From DASCNA01 sp036011305 (GTDB lineage Bacteria; Verrucomicrobiota; Lentisphaeria; Victivallales; GWF2-38-69), in assembly GCA_036011305.1 (NCBI GenBank), contig DASCNA010000095.1, positions 1-64,000 on the forward strand: 64,000 nucleotides of DNA, given 5' to 3'. Both the position numbers and the translations under genes were made by a program. Each line of letters starts with the position of its first letter. Position 1 is the stretch's first letter. Shown here piece by piece: positions 8,339 through 18,883 of the stretch. Below the pieces are notes generated by a model. It did no database searches and was not told the DNA's origin. It worked only from the letters and a program-made list of their open reading frames with translations.

Positions 8339-9388
8339 ATGAAAACTACAGCAGAAATACTTAGAGATGAATCAAAATCATTATTGACTCACAAATGCAC
8401 AACAATACCAAAGGAAATGCTGAATTTACCTGGACCAGATTATATTGACAATATCCTGATAAACTCAGATCGTCCAAATTCTGTTTTAAGAAACCTGCAG
8501 ACAATGTATGATCATGGAAGACTTGCTGAAACAGGATATCTTTCCATACTGCCTGTCGATCAGGGAATAGAGCATTCAGCTGCAGCATCATTTGCTCCAA
8601 ATCCTATTTACTTCGATGCTGAAAATTTAGTAAAACTCGCCATTGAAGGAGGTTGCAATGCAATTGCATCAACATTAGGAATACTTGGAATTGTTTCCAG
8701 AAAGTATGCTCACAAAATACCATTTGTAGTGAAACTTAATCATAATGAATTGTTAACTTATCCCACCAAGTTTGACCAAATAATGTTTGCTTCTGTAGAG
8801 CAGGCATTTAATATGGGTGCTGTAGGAGTTGGTGCTACAATTTATTTCGGTTCAGAGGAATCTGACCGCCAGATAGTAGAGGTTTCGCAGGCTTTTGAAC
8901 ACGCTCATCAATTAGGAATGTTCACTATGCTCTGGTGCTACTTAAGAAACCCTTTGTTTGTTAAAGATGGAGTTGATTACCATTCGTCTGCTGATTTGAC
9001 AGGTCAGGCTAATCATATAGGAGTAACGATTCAGGCTGATATTGTAAAGCAGAAACTACCTTCAAACAATGGCGGTTTTACAGCAATAAATTTTTCAAAA
9101 ACAAGCCCTCTTGTATATAGCGAACTTACAAGCGATCATCCGATAGACCTTACAAGATATCAGGTTGCAAATGGATATATGGGAAAAATAGGTCTTATAA
9201 ATTCAGGAGGACCGTCAGGAGATGATGACCTTCATGATGTAGTTCGAACTGCTGTTGTCAATAAGCGGGCAGGAGGTATGGGGATTATATCTGGCCGTAA
9301 ATCGTTCCAAAAACCGATGAAAGATGGAGTGGAACTTTTAAATGCAATTCAAAACGTATATTTAGATAAAGATATTACTATTTCGTAG
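8339..9388 (+). CDS. fbaB: Class I fructose-bisphosphate aldolase (FbaB/DhnA type)
   Basis: A 349-residue enzyme cleaving fructose-1,6-bisphosphate to dihydroxyacetone phosphate and glyceraldehyde-3-phosphate by a Schiff-base mechanism. Seen: LPVDQGIEHSAAASFAPNP near residue 66-84, PFVVKLNHNELL near 128, GAVGVGATIYFGSE near 165, ADIVKQKLP (probable Schiff-base Lys) near 235, and the phosphate-binding end INSGGPSG plus GGMGIISGRKSF. AGGAGC precedes ATG 8339. Probably co-transcribed with gpmA. Confidence 0.92.
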   Translation: MKTTAEILRDESKSLLTHKCTTIPKEMLNLPGPDYIDNILINSDRPNSVLRNLQTMYDHGRLAETGYLSILPVDQGIEHSAAASFAPNPIYFDAENLVKLAIEGGCNAIASTLGILGIVSRKYAHKIPFVVKLNHNELLTYPTKFDQIMFASVEQAFNMGAVGVGATIYFGSEESDRQIVEVSQAFEHAHQLGMFTMLWCYLRNPLFVKDGVDYHSSADLTGQANHIGVTIQADIVKQKLPSNNGGFTAINFSKTSPLVYSELTSDHPIDLTRYQVANGYMGKIGLINSGGPSGDDDLHDVVRTAVVNKRAGGMGIISGRKSFQKPMKDGVELLNAIQNVYLDKDITIS

Positions 9389-9502
9389 CACGGTTAAATC
9401 ACTTCTGATTAAATCTACGTACGGTATAGAAATATAAGTTTTATAAGTAAGTAATCTTGATTTTATATTTTGTTAATTTTTAAATTAATTAAGGAGGTAT
9501 TT

Positions 9503-9676
9503 ATGCCAGCATATGTTAATTCAGCTAAATGTACTGGATGCGAAAAATGTGAAGATGCATGTCCTGTTGATGCTATTACAATGAAAAACGATAAAGCATT
9601 AGTAGCGGGTGATAAATGCGTAGAGTGTGAAACATGTATAGGCGAATGTCCTTCTGAAGCAATCACCATTAAATAA
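9503..9676 (+). CDS. 2[4Fe-4S] ferredoxin, clostridial type
   Basis: A 57-residue soluble electron carrier with two cluster motifs, CTGCEKCEDACPVDAI and CVECETCIGECPSEAI. ATG 9503 is preceded by a perfect AAGGAGGT, so the protein starts MPAYV and not at the upstream codons. It likely serves pyruvate oxidation or hydrogen metabolism in an anaerobe. Confidence 0.93.
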   Translation: MPAYVNSAKCTGCEKCEDACPVDAITMKNDKALVAGDKCVECETCIGECPSEAITIK

Positions 9677-9718
9677 GGTTGATAAGCATTCACTATTTCT
9701 GTTTGATAATTTGAATTG

Positions 9719-9756
9719 TGAACCAGGACATTAGAAATAACTGTCTTTGGTTCATA
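9719..9756 (+). terminator. Probable terminator after the ferredoxin gene
   Basis: Imperfect stem TGAACCAGGACA/TGTCTTTGGTTCA around an 11-base loop, followed by a weak T-rich stretch. Confidence 0.55.
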
Positions 9757-9826
9757 TATTTCAACATTTTCATTTGATAATAATTGTTATAATTCCCAAT
9801 AGAAAAATTTATATGGGGAGAGAACT

Positions 9827-10681
9827 ATGAGCATTGTATTTGATTCAAATTATAAGAATAAACTTAGAAAAGAAGAGACGGAACTTGGATGTTTTCATAT
9901 TTATTCTAATTTAACAATCCACTCCCAACCTCACAAAATTATAGTATATCTTCCCAAAAATTATAATGACAAAAGAGTGTCCGGTTACCCTGTCATTTAT
10001 TTAAATGACGGACAGACTGCATTCAACGCAGGGGGGCTCAGCCCCTGGTCGTGGGAAATTGACAAAACTTTAACTTCATTAATAGACGAAGAAAGAATAG
10101 ACTCTGTTGTCGCAGTAGCTATTTATCCTGAAAACAGAGATAAAGAGTATCTTGATGTAAAAAGATTTATTGATCCAACTACTCATATTTTATTTCAAGG
10201 CGGAGGATTATATGAATATTCCAGTTTTATGGTTGATAATCTGAAACCATTTATAAATAAAAATTACAATATTAATTCTGATTATGGAAAAACAATGGTA
10301 ATAGGCTCTTCCTTTGGAGGAATAGCTGCATTTCATACAGCATGTATTTATCCACAAGATTTTGGAATATGCGCTGCACTGTCAGCTTCATTTGAAATAT
10401 ACTCAAATAAAGAAGAGGAAATCTATGATATATCTTTCACACACGATATTGAAAAATCTTTACTGAAAGAACAGTGCAGGCCCAAAATATGGCTCGATTG
10501 GGGCAAATTAGAACCTTTAGCTCCCGAACTTCTCCCTAAAGTTTTGGACATACTTGTTAATAACTTTAAATATATAAAAGATAAAGATCTTTTTTATTTT
10601 GAAGACCCCATTGGAACGCATGACGAAAGGGCGTGGGCATATAGATTCAGGCTTATAATGGAAAATTTTTATTCTAGGTAG
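9827..10681 (+). CDS. Putative esterase, alpha/beta hydrolase (Fes/YieL-like)
   Basis: A 284-residue hydrolase. The nucleophile elbow is GSSFGG with Ser162; IYLNDGQ near 57-63 is a typical early strand, and GTHDE near the C terminus supplies the catalytic His. This is the esterase D/enterochelin-esterase-like family, which acts on esters of sugars or small acyl compounds. No signal peptide, so it is cytoplasmic. GGGGAGAG lies upstream of ATG 9827. Convergent with glgP across a bidirectional terminator. Substrate unknown. Confidence 0.75.
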   Translation: MSIVFDSNYKNKLRKEETELGCFHIYSNLTIHSQPHKIIVYLPKNYNDKRVSGYPVIYLNDGQTAFNAGGLSPWSWEIDKTLTSLIDEERIDSVVAVAIYPENRDKEYLDVKRFIDPTTHILFQGGGLYEYSSFMVDNLKPFINKNYNINSDYGKTMVIGSSFGGIAAFHTACIYPQDFGICAALSASFEIYSNKEEEIYDISFTHDIEKSLLKEQCRPKIWLDWGKLEPLAPELLPKVLDILVNNFKYIKDKDLFYFEDPIGTHDERAWAYRFRLIMENFYSR

Positions 10682-10722
10682 TAAAATAAGCTTTAATAAT
10701 ACCTTCCATGTGTATTTTGATA

Positions 10723-10765
10723 TCATGTATTCTTATAAAATTAATATTTTAATAAGAATACATGA
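10723..10765. terminator. Bidirectional terminator between the esterase gene and glgP
   Basis: Perfect 14-bp inverted repeat TCATGTATTCTTAT/ATAAGAATACATGA around a 15-base AT-rich loop, placed between two convergent genes. Confidence 0.7.
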
Positions 10766-10781
10766 ATTTAATGGCTAAAAA

Positions 10782-13235
10782 CTATTTTCTTTTTTTGAGA
10801 TCAATACCCCAAATTTCTTCAGCATACTCCTTTATTGTCCTATCACTTGAAAAATATCCCATATTAGCAACATTTAAAATTGATTTTTTAGTCCAGTTAT
10901 CCTGATCTTTGTAATTTTCATCCACAAGTTTCTGACATTCGATATATTTATCAAAATCAGTTAGAAGCATATACTGGTCACCGCCATCAAGGAGTGTATT
11001 GACAATTGGTTTGTACCTGTCGTGGTCATCTGGGGAAAAGTTACCTGTATCAATTAAATTGATAATTTCTTTTAGTCTATCATTGGAATTAACGTAGTCA
11101 TATGGATTATATCCATTATTTTTAAGATCTTCTACTTCTTCGGTTTTTAAGCCGAATATAAAAATATTATCTTCTCCTACTTCATCTTTAATTTCTATAT
11201 TTGCACCGTCAAGAGTTCCTATGGTTAATGCCCCGTTCATGGCAAATTTCATATTACCGGTACCGGATGCTTCAGTGCCGGCTGTAGATATCTGTTCTGA
11301 CAAGTCACTGGCTGGGAAAATTCTTTCAGCCAGGGAAACTCTGTAATTAGGTATAAATAATAATTTTAGATAACCTGATGTTTCTGGGTCATTATTTATT
11401 ACTTCAGCAACATCGTTAATAAGCTTTATTATAAGTTTTGCAATATAATAACCAGGTGCTGCTTTTCCCCCTATCATAACTGTCCTCGGCACAATGCTGC
11501 TCTTATCAGAAGTTTCTTTTATTTCAAGATATCTGTAGATTACTCTTAACACGTTCAATAGCTGACGTTTGTATTCATGTATTCTTTTTACCTGAAAGTC
11601 AAACATAGTGGTTGGATCTACATCATAACCGAATTCAGTTTTTAAAAATTCTGCAAATTGTTTCTTGTTCTCTGCTTTTACATATTTCCAGGCTTTAATA
11701 AAGTCTTTATCATCAGCATATTTTTCCAGCTTTTTGAGTTCATAAAGGTCTCTTATCCAATTATCGCCTATTTTATCTGTGATAATTTCGGATAATAAAT
11801 GGTTTGACTGCTTTAGCCATCTTCTTTGAGTAACTCCATTTGTTTTATTGCTGAATTTTTCTGGCAACATTTCATAAAAATTAGAAAAAAGTTTCTCTTT
11901 GAGAAGTTTAGAGTGCAGTTTAGCCACACCATTAATGGAATGAGAACCGATAATGGCTAAGTAAGCCATTCTTACATGTTGTCCATCACCTTCTTCAATG
12001 ATAGACATATCTCTAAGTTTCTGTTCATCTCCAGGAAATTTATCTTTTACCTGTTCTAAAAACCTTTTGTTTATTTCGTAAATAATATCAAGCAGTCTTG
12101 GAAGCAGTGTTCCCATGAGTGTTACATCCCACTTTTCCAAAGCTTCAGGCATAAGTGTATGATTTGTAAAAGCAAATGTTTTTGTAGTTATATCCCAGGC
12201 TTTGTCCCATGATATGCTATGATCATCAATGAGCATCCTCATTAATTCAGGTATAGCTATTGTGGGATGAGTATCATTAAGTTGAACAGCTATTTTATCA
12301 GGAAATACATCAAAAGATTTGTTATGTTTTAAAAATTTTTTCATAATACACTGCAGTGAAGCAGATACAAAAAAGTACTGCTGTTTTAATCTAAGCTCTC
12401 TTCCTGCATAAAAATTATCTTCAGGGTAAAGAACTTTTGATATAGTTTCATCATTAGCTTTACTTTCTATAGCCTTTATATAGCTTCCCTGATTGAAGTC
12501 TTCCAGGTTAAAATAATCAGGTGAATGGGCTGACCACAAAGACAGTAAATTTACCGTTTCATTCCTATAACCGGGAACTTGTAAGTAGAATGGGATTGCT
12601 AATATATCTTCAGTATCAGTCCATTCAACGCCGTATTGGCCCTGATCATTAATACAGGGCTTTGTTCTTCCGTAGAATTTTACCAAGCACGATTTATCAA
12701 AACGCTGAATGGCTCATGGATTGCCTCTGAAAAGCCAGTTGTCAGGATGTTCAACTTGGTATCCATTTTCAATATTTTGATTAAACATTCCATATTCGTA
12801 TCTGATACCAAAACCATAACCAGGAATATCCATTGTCGCCATAGAGTCAAGAAAGCAGGCTGCCAGTCTTCCAAGTCCGCCGTTCCCCAGACCTGCGTCA
12901 AATTCTTGTTCATAAATCTCTTCAATATTCATGCCTAATGTTCTTAAAAGCTGGTTTGCAGTATGCTCCATATCCAAATTATCTGCAGTATTCTGAAGAG
13001 AGCGACCTATAAGAAACTCTAATGACAAATAATAAACTCTTTTACAGTTTTCTTTTTCATATTTTCTGCTGGTAGCAAGCCATTTATCCAGCAGCTTATC
13101 CCTTAATGAAACAGCCAGTACTTTGTACTTGTCATATTCATTGGCTTCAAATTTGTCTTTTCCTACTATGTGATGCAAAATGTGTTCACACAATACTTCA
13201 TAGTCATACAGCTTGTGAGATTCTTTTTTGTCCAT
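10782..13235 (-). CDS. glgP: Glycogen phosphorylase with one in-frame TGA codon
   Basis: The two same-frame pieces (13235-12714 and 12686-10782) make one gene of 817 amino-acid positions, the normal family size, when TGA at 12716-12714 (codon 174) is bridged. It releases glucose-1-phosphate from glycogen. Seen: LEFLIGRSLQN and LGNGGLGRLAACFLDS in the N-terminal half; EASGTGNMKFAMNGALT with the PLP-binding Lys in the C-terminal half. The TGA falls in NWLFRGNP-x-AI, where the family has the invariant GNPWE Trp. Everything on both sides is intact, so this is a fresh nonsense mutation, a read-through site or a sequencing error. Start ATG 13235 has AGAGGT upstream. Same strand as the debranching enzyme gene, 83 bases behind it. 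Confidence 0.88.
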
Positions 13236-13318
13236 AACATACCTCTTTAAATTTATTATTAATTAACATCAAATATTAAATTTTATGTAAAAAATAGTTG
13301 TAGAATTATATTTTCAGC

Positions 13319-16300
13319 TTAATGCATCAATTTCCATATTCTGTAAAATTCAGTAATTCCCCATGCCTGAGCATCACAACCCTTTTCTTTATGAGGGAAA
13401 TCACCATCAAGAATTTCCGGTAGATAATCAAGACATCCGTATTCAAATAAAAAACTGGAAGAGGATAATACGCTTATTGAATGTTCTTTGCCTTGCTGAC
13501 CAAAAATTTTCATGTAAGCTTCACAATAAGATGGGAAGAGCCATGTCCATGCTGTCCCATTATGATATGCAGGCTTTCTTGTTTCATTTTCATTCCCTGT
13601 ATATGATCCGAAATAAGGATTGTCGGGATTATTCAATAGTTTTCCGTTATCATAAATAGGCATTTTATAAATTGTATTTCGATCAGCTAGACTCCTTATT
13701 GCTCCCGGTATTATTAATTCATAACAAATTTCAAGCATTGAAGCGGCAAGCTCTACATTGTCAATCACATTTAAAGTAATGGCTAATAGTTGGTTCGGTC
13801 TGATATGATCATCTGCACTAGAATCAGCAGCCGGGGAAAAATTTTCACAATGAAGACAGTCAGACAAGTAACGCCTACCTGTTTTAAAGCCGTTTTCATT
13901 AACCTCATCAAATATAAAATAATCTTGTATCGATTTTTTTGTTTTTTTTGCCAATTTCTTCCATTTAGCATTAGCATCCGTTTCCGATAGAAATTCTAAA
14001 GAGTAAAACCATAAAGCTTGAATTTCTATTGGATATCCTGTTCTTGGTGTACCAGCTGGATAATTGGTATCCATCCAGGTAAAATGAGATGGGCTGAATA
14101 CAAGATTACTTGTTTTATCTACTTGTATACCATTTGGGGTTCCAGCTATATATCCTTCAGCAAGTAGAATTAGGGAATCAAGAAGAGTTTTGTTTTCATT
14201 AACTTTTTCTGATAATATATTGTTGTTTCCTGCTTTTATGCAATAATCTTTGCATACAGCAAAAAGCCATAATTGAGCATCTGAAGTATCTCTATTACCG
14301 ACAGTTGAGCCATGAATTGTATTTGGGAGAGTGCCATTCTCAATAAATTTAGCAAACAGAAGTATAATTTTTTTAACATCTTTTAATTTGCCTGCGGTAA
14401 TTAACCCTCGCGCGCATATTAAAGTATCTCTACCCCAATCCAGGAACCAAGGATACCCGGCAATTACTGTTTTTAAACTATCCCTTTTAACTATGAATGC
14501 GTCAATACTTCTTAACAGTACTTTTTCTATAGAAATATCTGCCGCGACCGATAAATATTTATTATTAATGTGATCTCTAAAGTCAAGTTTCTTTTTCTCT
14601 TTATCAGTATTTACCTGAGCAATTACTTCAATCTGCTCTCCACCTATTAGATCAATACTGAAGTAACCCGGACTGAATAAATCGCCAGTACTGTCCATTC
14701 CTCTTTCTGACTCAATTTTATGATAAATTGAATATTTGTATTCGGGGTTTATTTTGAAATCTCCTTTAGTCCCCAGCATGGTCAGTGATCTGTCATTTGA
14801 AGGCGTAAACGTAAAACCTTTATCAAATCCAGAAACAGATTTCTCCCATTTGTTTTTTAAATCATCATTTAACTTTGTTTCTTCATGGAAACACCTGTCT
14901 TCTATATCAGGTCTCAATATTAAATGAATATCAGTAGTATCATCTAATAAATGGTCCTTGTTATCTGTGTTATGTCTAATAATATTCAATCTTACTAAAT
15001 TATATCCTTTATGCATTATCATACTTATGCTTAAATCAGTGTATAACCCATTGCCTATGGGGATATGAAAATTCCAAGTTCCGCCACCGTCAACATTAAT
15101 ATGAAAATTAGTTAAATTATCAATTTTTAATTCTGTAGATCTGCCTTGATAAAGAATCCAGGTTCTGCATCTGGTAAACATGATATGTCTGTCAACAGGA
15201 ACTTTTGGATCCAGGTTTGTAGCAAGGAATGCATCATATTTGCTGTTTATTTCACCCCATGCAACACTTGTATGTATCATTCCACCCCTTTGATTGCCAT
15301 TGAAGAAGACGCTGTTATTATGTATCACTTCAGGATGTGTTAAGAGCGTTTTGATACTGGATATATCTTTTGCTAAATATAAAACTTCAGATTCACCTTT
15401 ATGGCATTTGTTAGAAGTAAAAACTGATATTTCAATATTAAAAGTTCTATGTCCATTTGATTTAATTTTAGGAGGTATAATTAAAACAATGTATTTTCCA
15501 TTTGAGCAAGCTAGACCATCAGTATGTACAATTACCTGTTTGTTCTTCAAAAGAGAAATTCTAAATCTGTATGGAGTTGTTATCATCAAAATATGATTAT
15601 GAGGGATGATAACTTTTCGCTTTAAATCTATTGGCCAGTTCCACTTGGTAACCGGTATTGGAGATTTGGAAGGATATAAATTTTTAATAAATTCATATGG
15701 GTTTTCCAGAAGACGTTTTTCAATGTTTTCAATATCAATATCGGAAACAATATTTGTCCCGTTTTTCCATGACAAAATACTTAAAGCACATGCTTTCGCT
15801 CTTTGTTTCACAATTTTATCTGGCCTTAAAGTATTTTTTATTTCATTTTCGCGTATCATTACTAAATCGGACTGTTTAGGTGATAAACAGAGTGCTTGAC
15901 CTGGACAAAGCTGTAATGAATATGTTTGTTGGTTAAGAACTATTTTTCTATCAGCGATTAGATCGTAAACAGGTTCTTTGCAGAAATCAGAAAGATCAAG
16001 TGACTTGAAATCCAGATCAGAAGAATTTTTACAATCCAGATTAATAAGAATGAGCAATTGTCCTTTTCTGTCTTCATTGAAACGTTTAACAGCTAAAATA
16101 TTTTCATGACCACTCTCAAAAAATATTATCTTAGCTCCATTATAAAAACATTGATGAGCGATGAGAATTATATTTAATCTGGATATTTGTTCTATCTGAT
16201 TGACTTTACAACCCCAGTTTAATGCACTGGATTCATGAACATCTATTTTTTCCTGAGCGAACCATTCTACTCCGTTTGTAAATCCAAAACTTCCATTATC

Positions 16301-17623
16301 CGATAACAGTGCAGATAAACTTGTTCTCATTTTAGAATAAGTATTTGAAGTAGATGCAAGTCTATTGTTATCATGAGTTTCGGCATAATGAACCATTAAA
16401 CCGTTTTCCAGGCTGATTTTATGGGAAGTGGATATATAAGATTCAATTTGAGATTTTGAATAATTTTGAAAAAGTTCTGAATATGCCCAGTCCATATTTG
16501 CTCTGTTCAGCAAGTCAATAGTTATTTTAGGGTCGCCGCCAAGTCCTTCAAGAAGAAAGATGGTACTGCAGTACTGTGACCTGACTTTTGCTATAATATA
16601 CTCCCATGCCTCAAATGGTATCATGTATCCGGCATCACACCTAAAACCATCTACACCTCTTGATGACCATGTTATGAACATATCTGCTAAATATTCACAC
16701 AAACGCTGGTGAGTATGATCAAGCTTAGTTAAGTAACCCCATGTTACGCCCCAGACTCCAGGAGATATAATGGTACCATCTTCATCTCTAACTAACCATT
16801 CAGGATGTTCTTCGTGTATTTTTGCCGCCCATCCAGTATGGTTAATAGCTACATCAATGATGACTTTTGCATCTCTTGAATGTATTGCATCAACAAGTTC
16901 TTCAAATTGTTCCAAGGGAGTTGCTTTCTTATCAAATTCAGCTAAAGAGGGATCTATATCGGTAAAATCCAGTGATGCATAGGGACTGCCGAAACGTCCC
17001 ATTCTGCCATAGACAGTAGGGGTGGGATTAACGGGGAGCAAGTGTATGATTCTACAGTTAAGTTTGTCTATTATAAAATCAAGCTCTTTTATCAAATCTC
17101 TGAAAGTACCTGATGGAGGTATAATTGTAAATCCTTCTTTGTCAAACTTGAGCATATCGTCATTTGTGAGTCCTTCGACAGGCTTTGAGAACATATAGTT
17201 TTTGTTTGATCCAAACTGTCTTGGGAATGCGCAGTATATACTGTTAGCACAGCAAAATTGAGCAGGTTCTACGTTAATATTAATATTATCGCATCCAGGC
17301 CAGAGCGGTTCAAGTTCATCTTCTTTTAAAAAAAAAGTCATGGCTGAAAAATGACCTACTTCAAGAAGCGCCAGCGTAATAGAGAATTCCGTATCTGAAC
17401 GTTTAATTAACGGAATATCATGCCAGTCCTGACCGCTTACTGAACGTTTTGAATGCACATGTTTGATAATCTCTTTTCTTCGAGTAACTGCTCGTCCTAA
17501 GTTTGTTCTTAAAAATGCTTTACCTTTTGTAGGTTCTGAAATTTGAAGGCAAAATTGAATAGAGTCTCCCCTAAAGTATAATCTACAACACCCTACATCA
17601 GGATTCTGTGTTAATTTAACCAT
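13319..17623 (-). CDS. Bifunctional glycogen debranching enzyme (GH13 plus amylo-1,6-glucosidase)
   Basis: A 1434-residue fusion with the layout of the eukaryotic debranching enzyme AGL. The N-terminal GH13 domain has all four regions: DVAINH (257-262), GFRCD with nucleophile Asp330, LLEG with acid/base Glu359, and ETHDNNR with Asp418. The middle (about 600-1000) is beta-rich. The C-terminal glucosidase starts with AGYPWFLDWGRDT near 1053 and runs to the end. Expected role: move maltosyl or maltotriosyl units, then hydrolyse the alpha-1,6 stub, letting GlgP downstream finish the chain. No signal peptide; cytoplasmic. Bacterial GlgX and GDE_C enzymes normally hold only one of these parts. Confidence 0.85.
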   Translation of the reverse strand: MVKLTQNPDVGCCRLYFRGDSIQFCLQISEPTKGKAFLRTNLGRAVTRRKEIIKHVHSKRSVSGQDWHDIPLIKRSDTEFSITLALLEVGHFSAMTFFLKEDELEPLWPGCDNININVEPAQFCCANSIYCAFPRQFGSNKNYMFSKPVEGLTNDDMLKFDKEGFTIIPPSGTFRDLIKELDFIIDKLNCRIIHLLPVNPTPTVYGRMGRFGSPYASLDFTDIDPSLAEFDKKATPLEQFEELVDAIHSRDAKVIIDVAINHTGWAAKIHEEHPEWLVRDEDGTIISPGVWGVTWGYLTKLDHTHQRLCEYLADMFITWSSRGVDGFRCDAGYMIPFEAWEYIIAKVRSQYCSTIFLLEGLGGDPKITIDLLNRANMDWAYSELFQNYSKSQIESYISTSHKISLENGLMVHYAETHDNNRLASTSNTYSKMRTSLSALLSDNGSFGFTNGVEWFAQEKIDVHESSALNWGCKVNQIEQISRLNIILIAHQCFYNGAKIIFFESGHENILAVKRFNEDRKGQLLILINLDCKNSSDLDFKSLDLSDFCKEPVYDLIADRKIVLNQQTYSLQLCPGQALCLSPKQSDLVMIRENEIKNTLRPDKIVKQRAKACALSILSWKNGTNIVSDIDIENIEKRLLENPYEFIKNLYPSKSPIPVTKWNWPIDLKRKVIIPHNHILMITTPYRFRISLLKNKQVIVHTDGLACSNGKYIVLIIPPKIKSNGHRTFNIEISVFTSNKCHKGESEVLYLAKDISSIKTLLTHPEVIHNNSVFFNGNQRGGMIHTSVAWGEINSKYDAFLATNLDPKVPVDRHIMFTRCRTWILYQGRSTELKIDNLTNFHINVDGGGTWNFHIPIGNGLYTDLSISMIMHKGYNLVRLNIIRHNTDNKDHLLDDTTDIHLILRPDIEDRCFHEETKLNDDLKNKWEKSVSGFDKGFTFTPSNDRSLTMLGTKGDFKINPEYKYSIYHKIESERGMDSTGDLFSPGYFSIDLIGGEQIEVIAQVNTDKEKKKLDFRDHINNKYLSVAADISIEKVLLRSIDAFIVKRDSLKTVIAGYPWFLDWGRDTLICARGLITAGKLKDVKKIILLFAKFIENGTLPNTIHGSTVGNRDTSDAQLWLFAVCKDYCIKAGNNNILSEKVNENKTLLDSLILLAEGYIAGTPNGIQVDKTSNLVFSPSHFTWMDTNYPAGTPRTGYPIEIQALWFYSLEFLSETDANAKWKKLAKKTKKSIQDYFIFDEVNENGFKTGRRYLSDCLHCENFSPAADSSADDHIRPNQLLAITLNVIDNVELAASMLEICYELIIPGAIRSLADRNTIYKMPIYDNGKLLNNPDNPYFGSYTGNENETRKPAYHNGTAWTWLFPSYCEAYMKIFGQQGKEHSISVLSSSSFLFEYGCLDYLPEILDGDFPHKEKGCDAQAWGITEFYRIWKLMH

Positions 17624-17972
17624 AAGAATTCCTCTAATATATATAATTTATGAGCAGAATATTTATTTTATTTTATCATAATAGTTAAAATTATTAGATA
17701 GCTTAATAAAAAAAATATAGAGCAAAAAACAATAATTTTTGATAAATAACAAAGACATAGAATTTCATCAAACAATTTGTACATAGATGATAATTTAAAT
17801 TTTATAGTGAAAAATTAATTCAATTAGTGTAAAATTTTATATTAACAAAAGATATCATTAATGTATACTGCAATGATTATGTATTTTATTAACATTAAAA
17901 AATTATTAATTGCAAACATAAACTGATTCTCATTTGCACAAAATCGGCATTAACAAAAGGAGAAGTAGACAT
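17624..17972. other. Divergent spacer between the debranching enzyme and thioesterase genes
   Basis: Very AT-rich intergenic region that must hold promoters for both divergent genes. No box pair is clear enough to assign. Confidence 0.35.
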
Positions 17973-18386
17973 ATGGATAAAGAGAATGGAAAGGAGAAAC
18001 ATATTTTAACGAAGCCTGATGGTGAACTTGTAATTAGAACAATTGCAATGCCCAGAGATACTAATCCGACAGGTGATATTTTTGGTGGTTGGCTTCTGTC
18101 TCAAATGGACATTGGCGGGCTTATTGCAGCAACAGAAATAGCTAAAGGAAGAACTACTACTGTTGCAATTAATGCCATGAGATTTTGGAACCCTGTACAT
18201 GTCGGAGATATTATCTGCATCCACGCTGCACTGAAAAGAGTTGGCAGAACATCAATAACTTTTTTAATAAATGCATGGGCAGTAGAACAGTATTCAAAAA
18301 AAGAAAAACATCTTGTAACTGAGGCTGAATATACATATGTATCTATAGATTCAGATGGAAGACCAACAGAAATTAATAAGAGCTAA
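17973..18386 (+). CDS. yciA: Acyl-CoA thioesterase, YciA-type hotdog fold
   Basis: About 137 residues from ATG 17973, chosen because AAAGGAG sits nine bases upstream; the open frame extends further up without a binding site. MPRDTNPTGDIFGGWLLSQMD is the typical YciA/acyl-CoA thioester hydrolase opening (Asn/Asp active-site region), followed by VHVGDIICIHA and the YVSID strand. It hydrolyses short to medium acyl-CoA thioesters in the cytosol. Stands alone; an insertion-sequence remnant follows. Confidence 0.85.
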   Translation: MDKENGKEKHILTKPDGELVIRTIAMPRDTNPTGDIFGGWLLSQMDIGGLIAATEIAKGRTTTVAINAMRFWNPVHVGDIICIHAALKRVGRTSITFLINAWAVEQYSKKEKHLVTEAEYTYVSIDSDGRPTEINKS

Positions 18387-18439
18387 GAATAATAAAATAT
18401 AATTTCTTCCTTATTTTCTATATTGATCTTCATGTAATT

Positions 18440-18658
18440 AATTTGGTCAACTCCCAATTTGACTGGGAGACTTAACAAAGTTTGATTTCTGCTTAAAGGG
18501 ATAACACCAATGGACGATAAGATATTCTCACATACTAAATGTGAATGCAAATATCATGTAGTATTCATCCTTAGCTATAGAAAGAAGCTGTTTTAGAGTC
18601 AATTATGCAGCTATGTTAGAAATATATTGAAAATGAAGGTATGTCTAAAAAAACGTTA
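18440..18658 (+). mobile_element. Remnant of an IS200/IS605-family element
   Basis: From ATG 18510 a frame reads CECKYHVVFILSYRKK, matching the conserved KYHVVF-PKYR-K opening of TnpA (HUH, Y1) transposases. A TAG at codon 29 and then a TAA after about 49 codons kill it, and the catalytic HUH and Tyr parts are gone. About 45 bases upstream lies a hairpin, CTCCCA/TGGGAG, placed like the subterminal hairpin of these elements. Ends are approximate. Confidence 0.6.
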
Positions 18659-18883
18659 AATATAGGAATTCATTTTCCTCAAACCAAGGTGTTTATTAAA
18701 TGCTCTTTATTATAAACATTAAGCTTTGATATTGAGTTTTTTGCCTGAACCATTTACTGATTTATTATCAGGCAATTCGATTTATCCCTTAAACTAATAG
18801 GGGGTCTGTGTATAAACTGACAAAACGGTTCGCTTTTTTGAACATTTAGTTTCAAAAACAGTCTATTATTGTTTTCTAATATT
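18659..18883. other. Spacer after the IS200-like remnant
   Basis: Contains an 8-bp inverted repeat, TTGCCTGA/TCAGGCAA, near 18741-18776, which may be the other end of the element or a terminator for the convergent HD-GYP gene. Nothing else supported. Confidence 0.3.

Noticed and set aside
12636..12938. Forward-strand ORF over the glgP interruption
   Set aside because: Shadow of glgP in the opposite strand; no ribosome binding site or protein-like pattern.
14331..15899. Forward ORFs inside the debranching enzyme gene
   Set aside because: All lie opposite a long, clearly coding gene and have no independent support.
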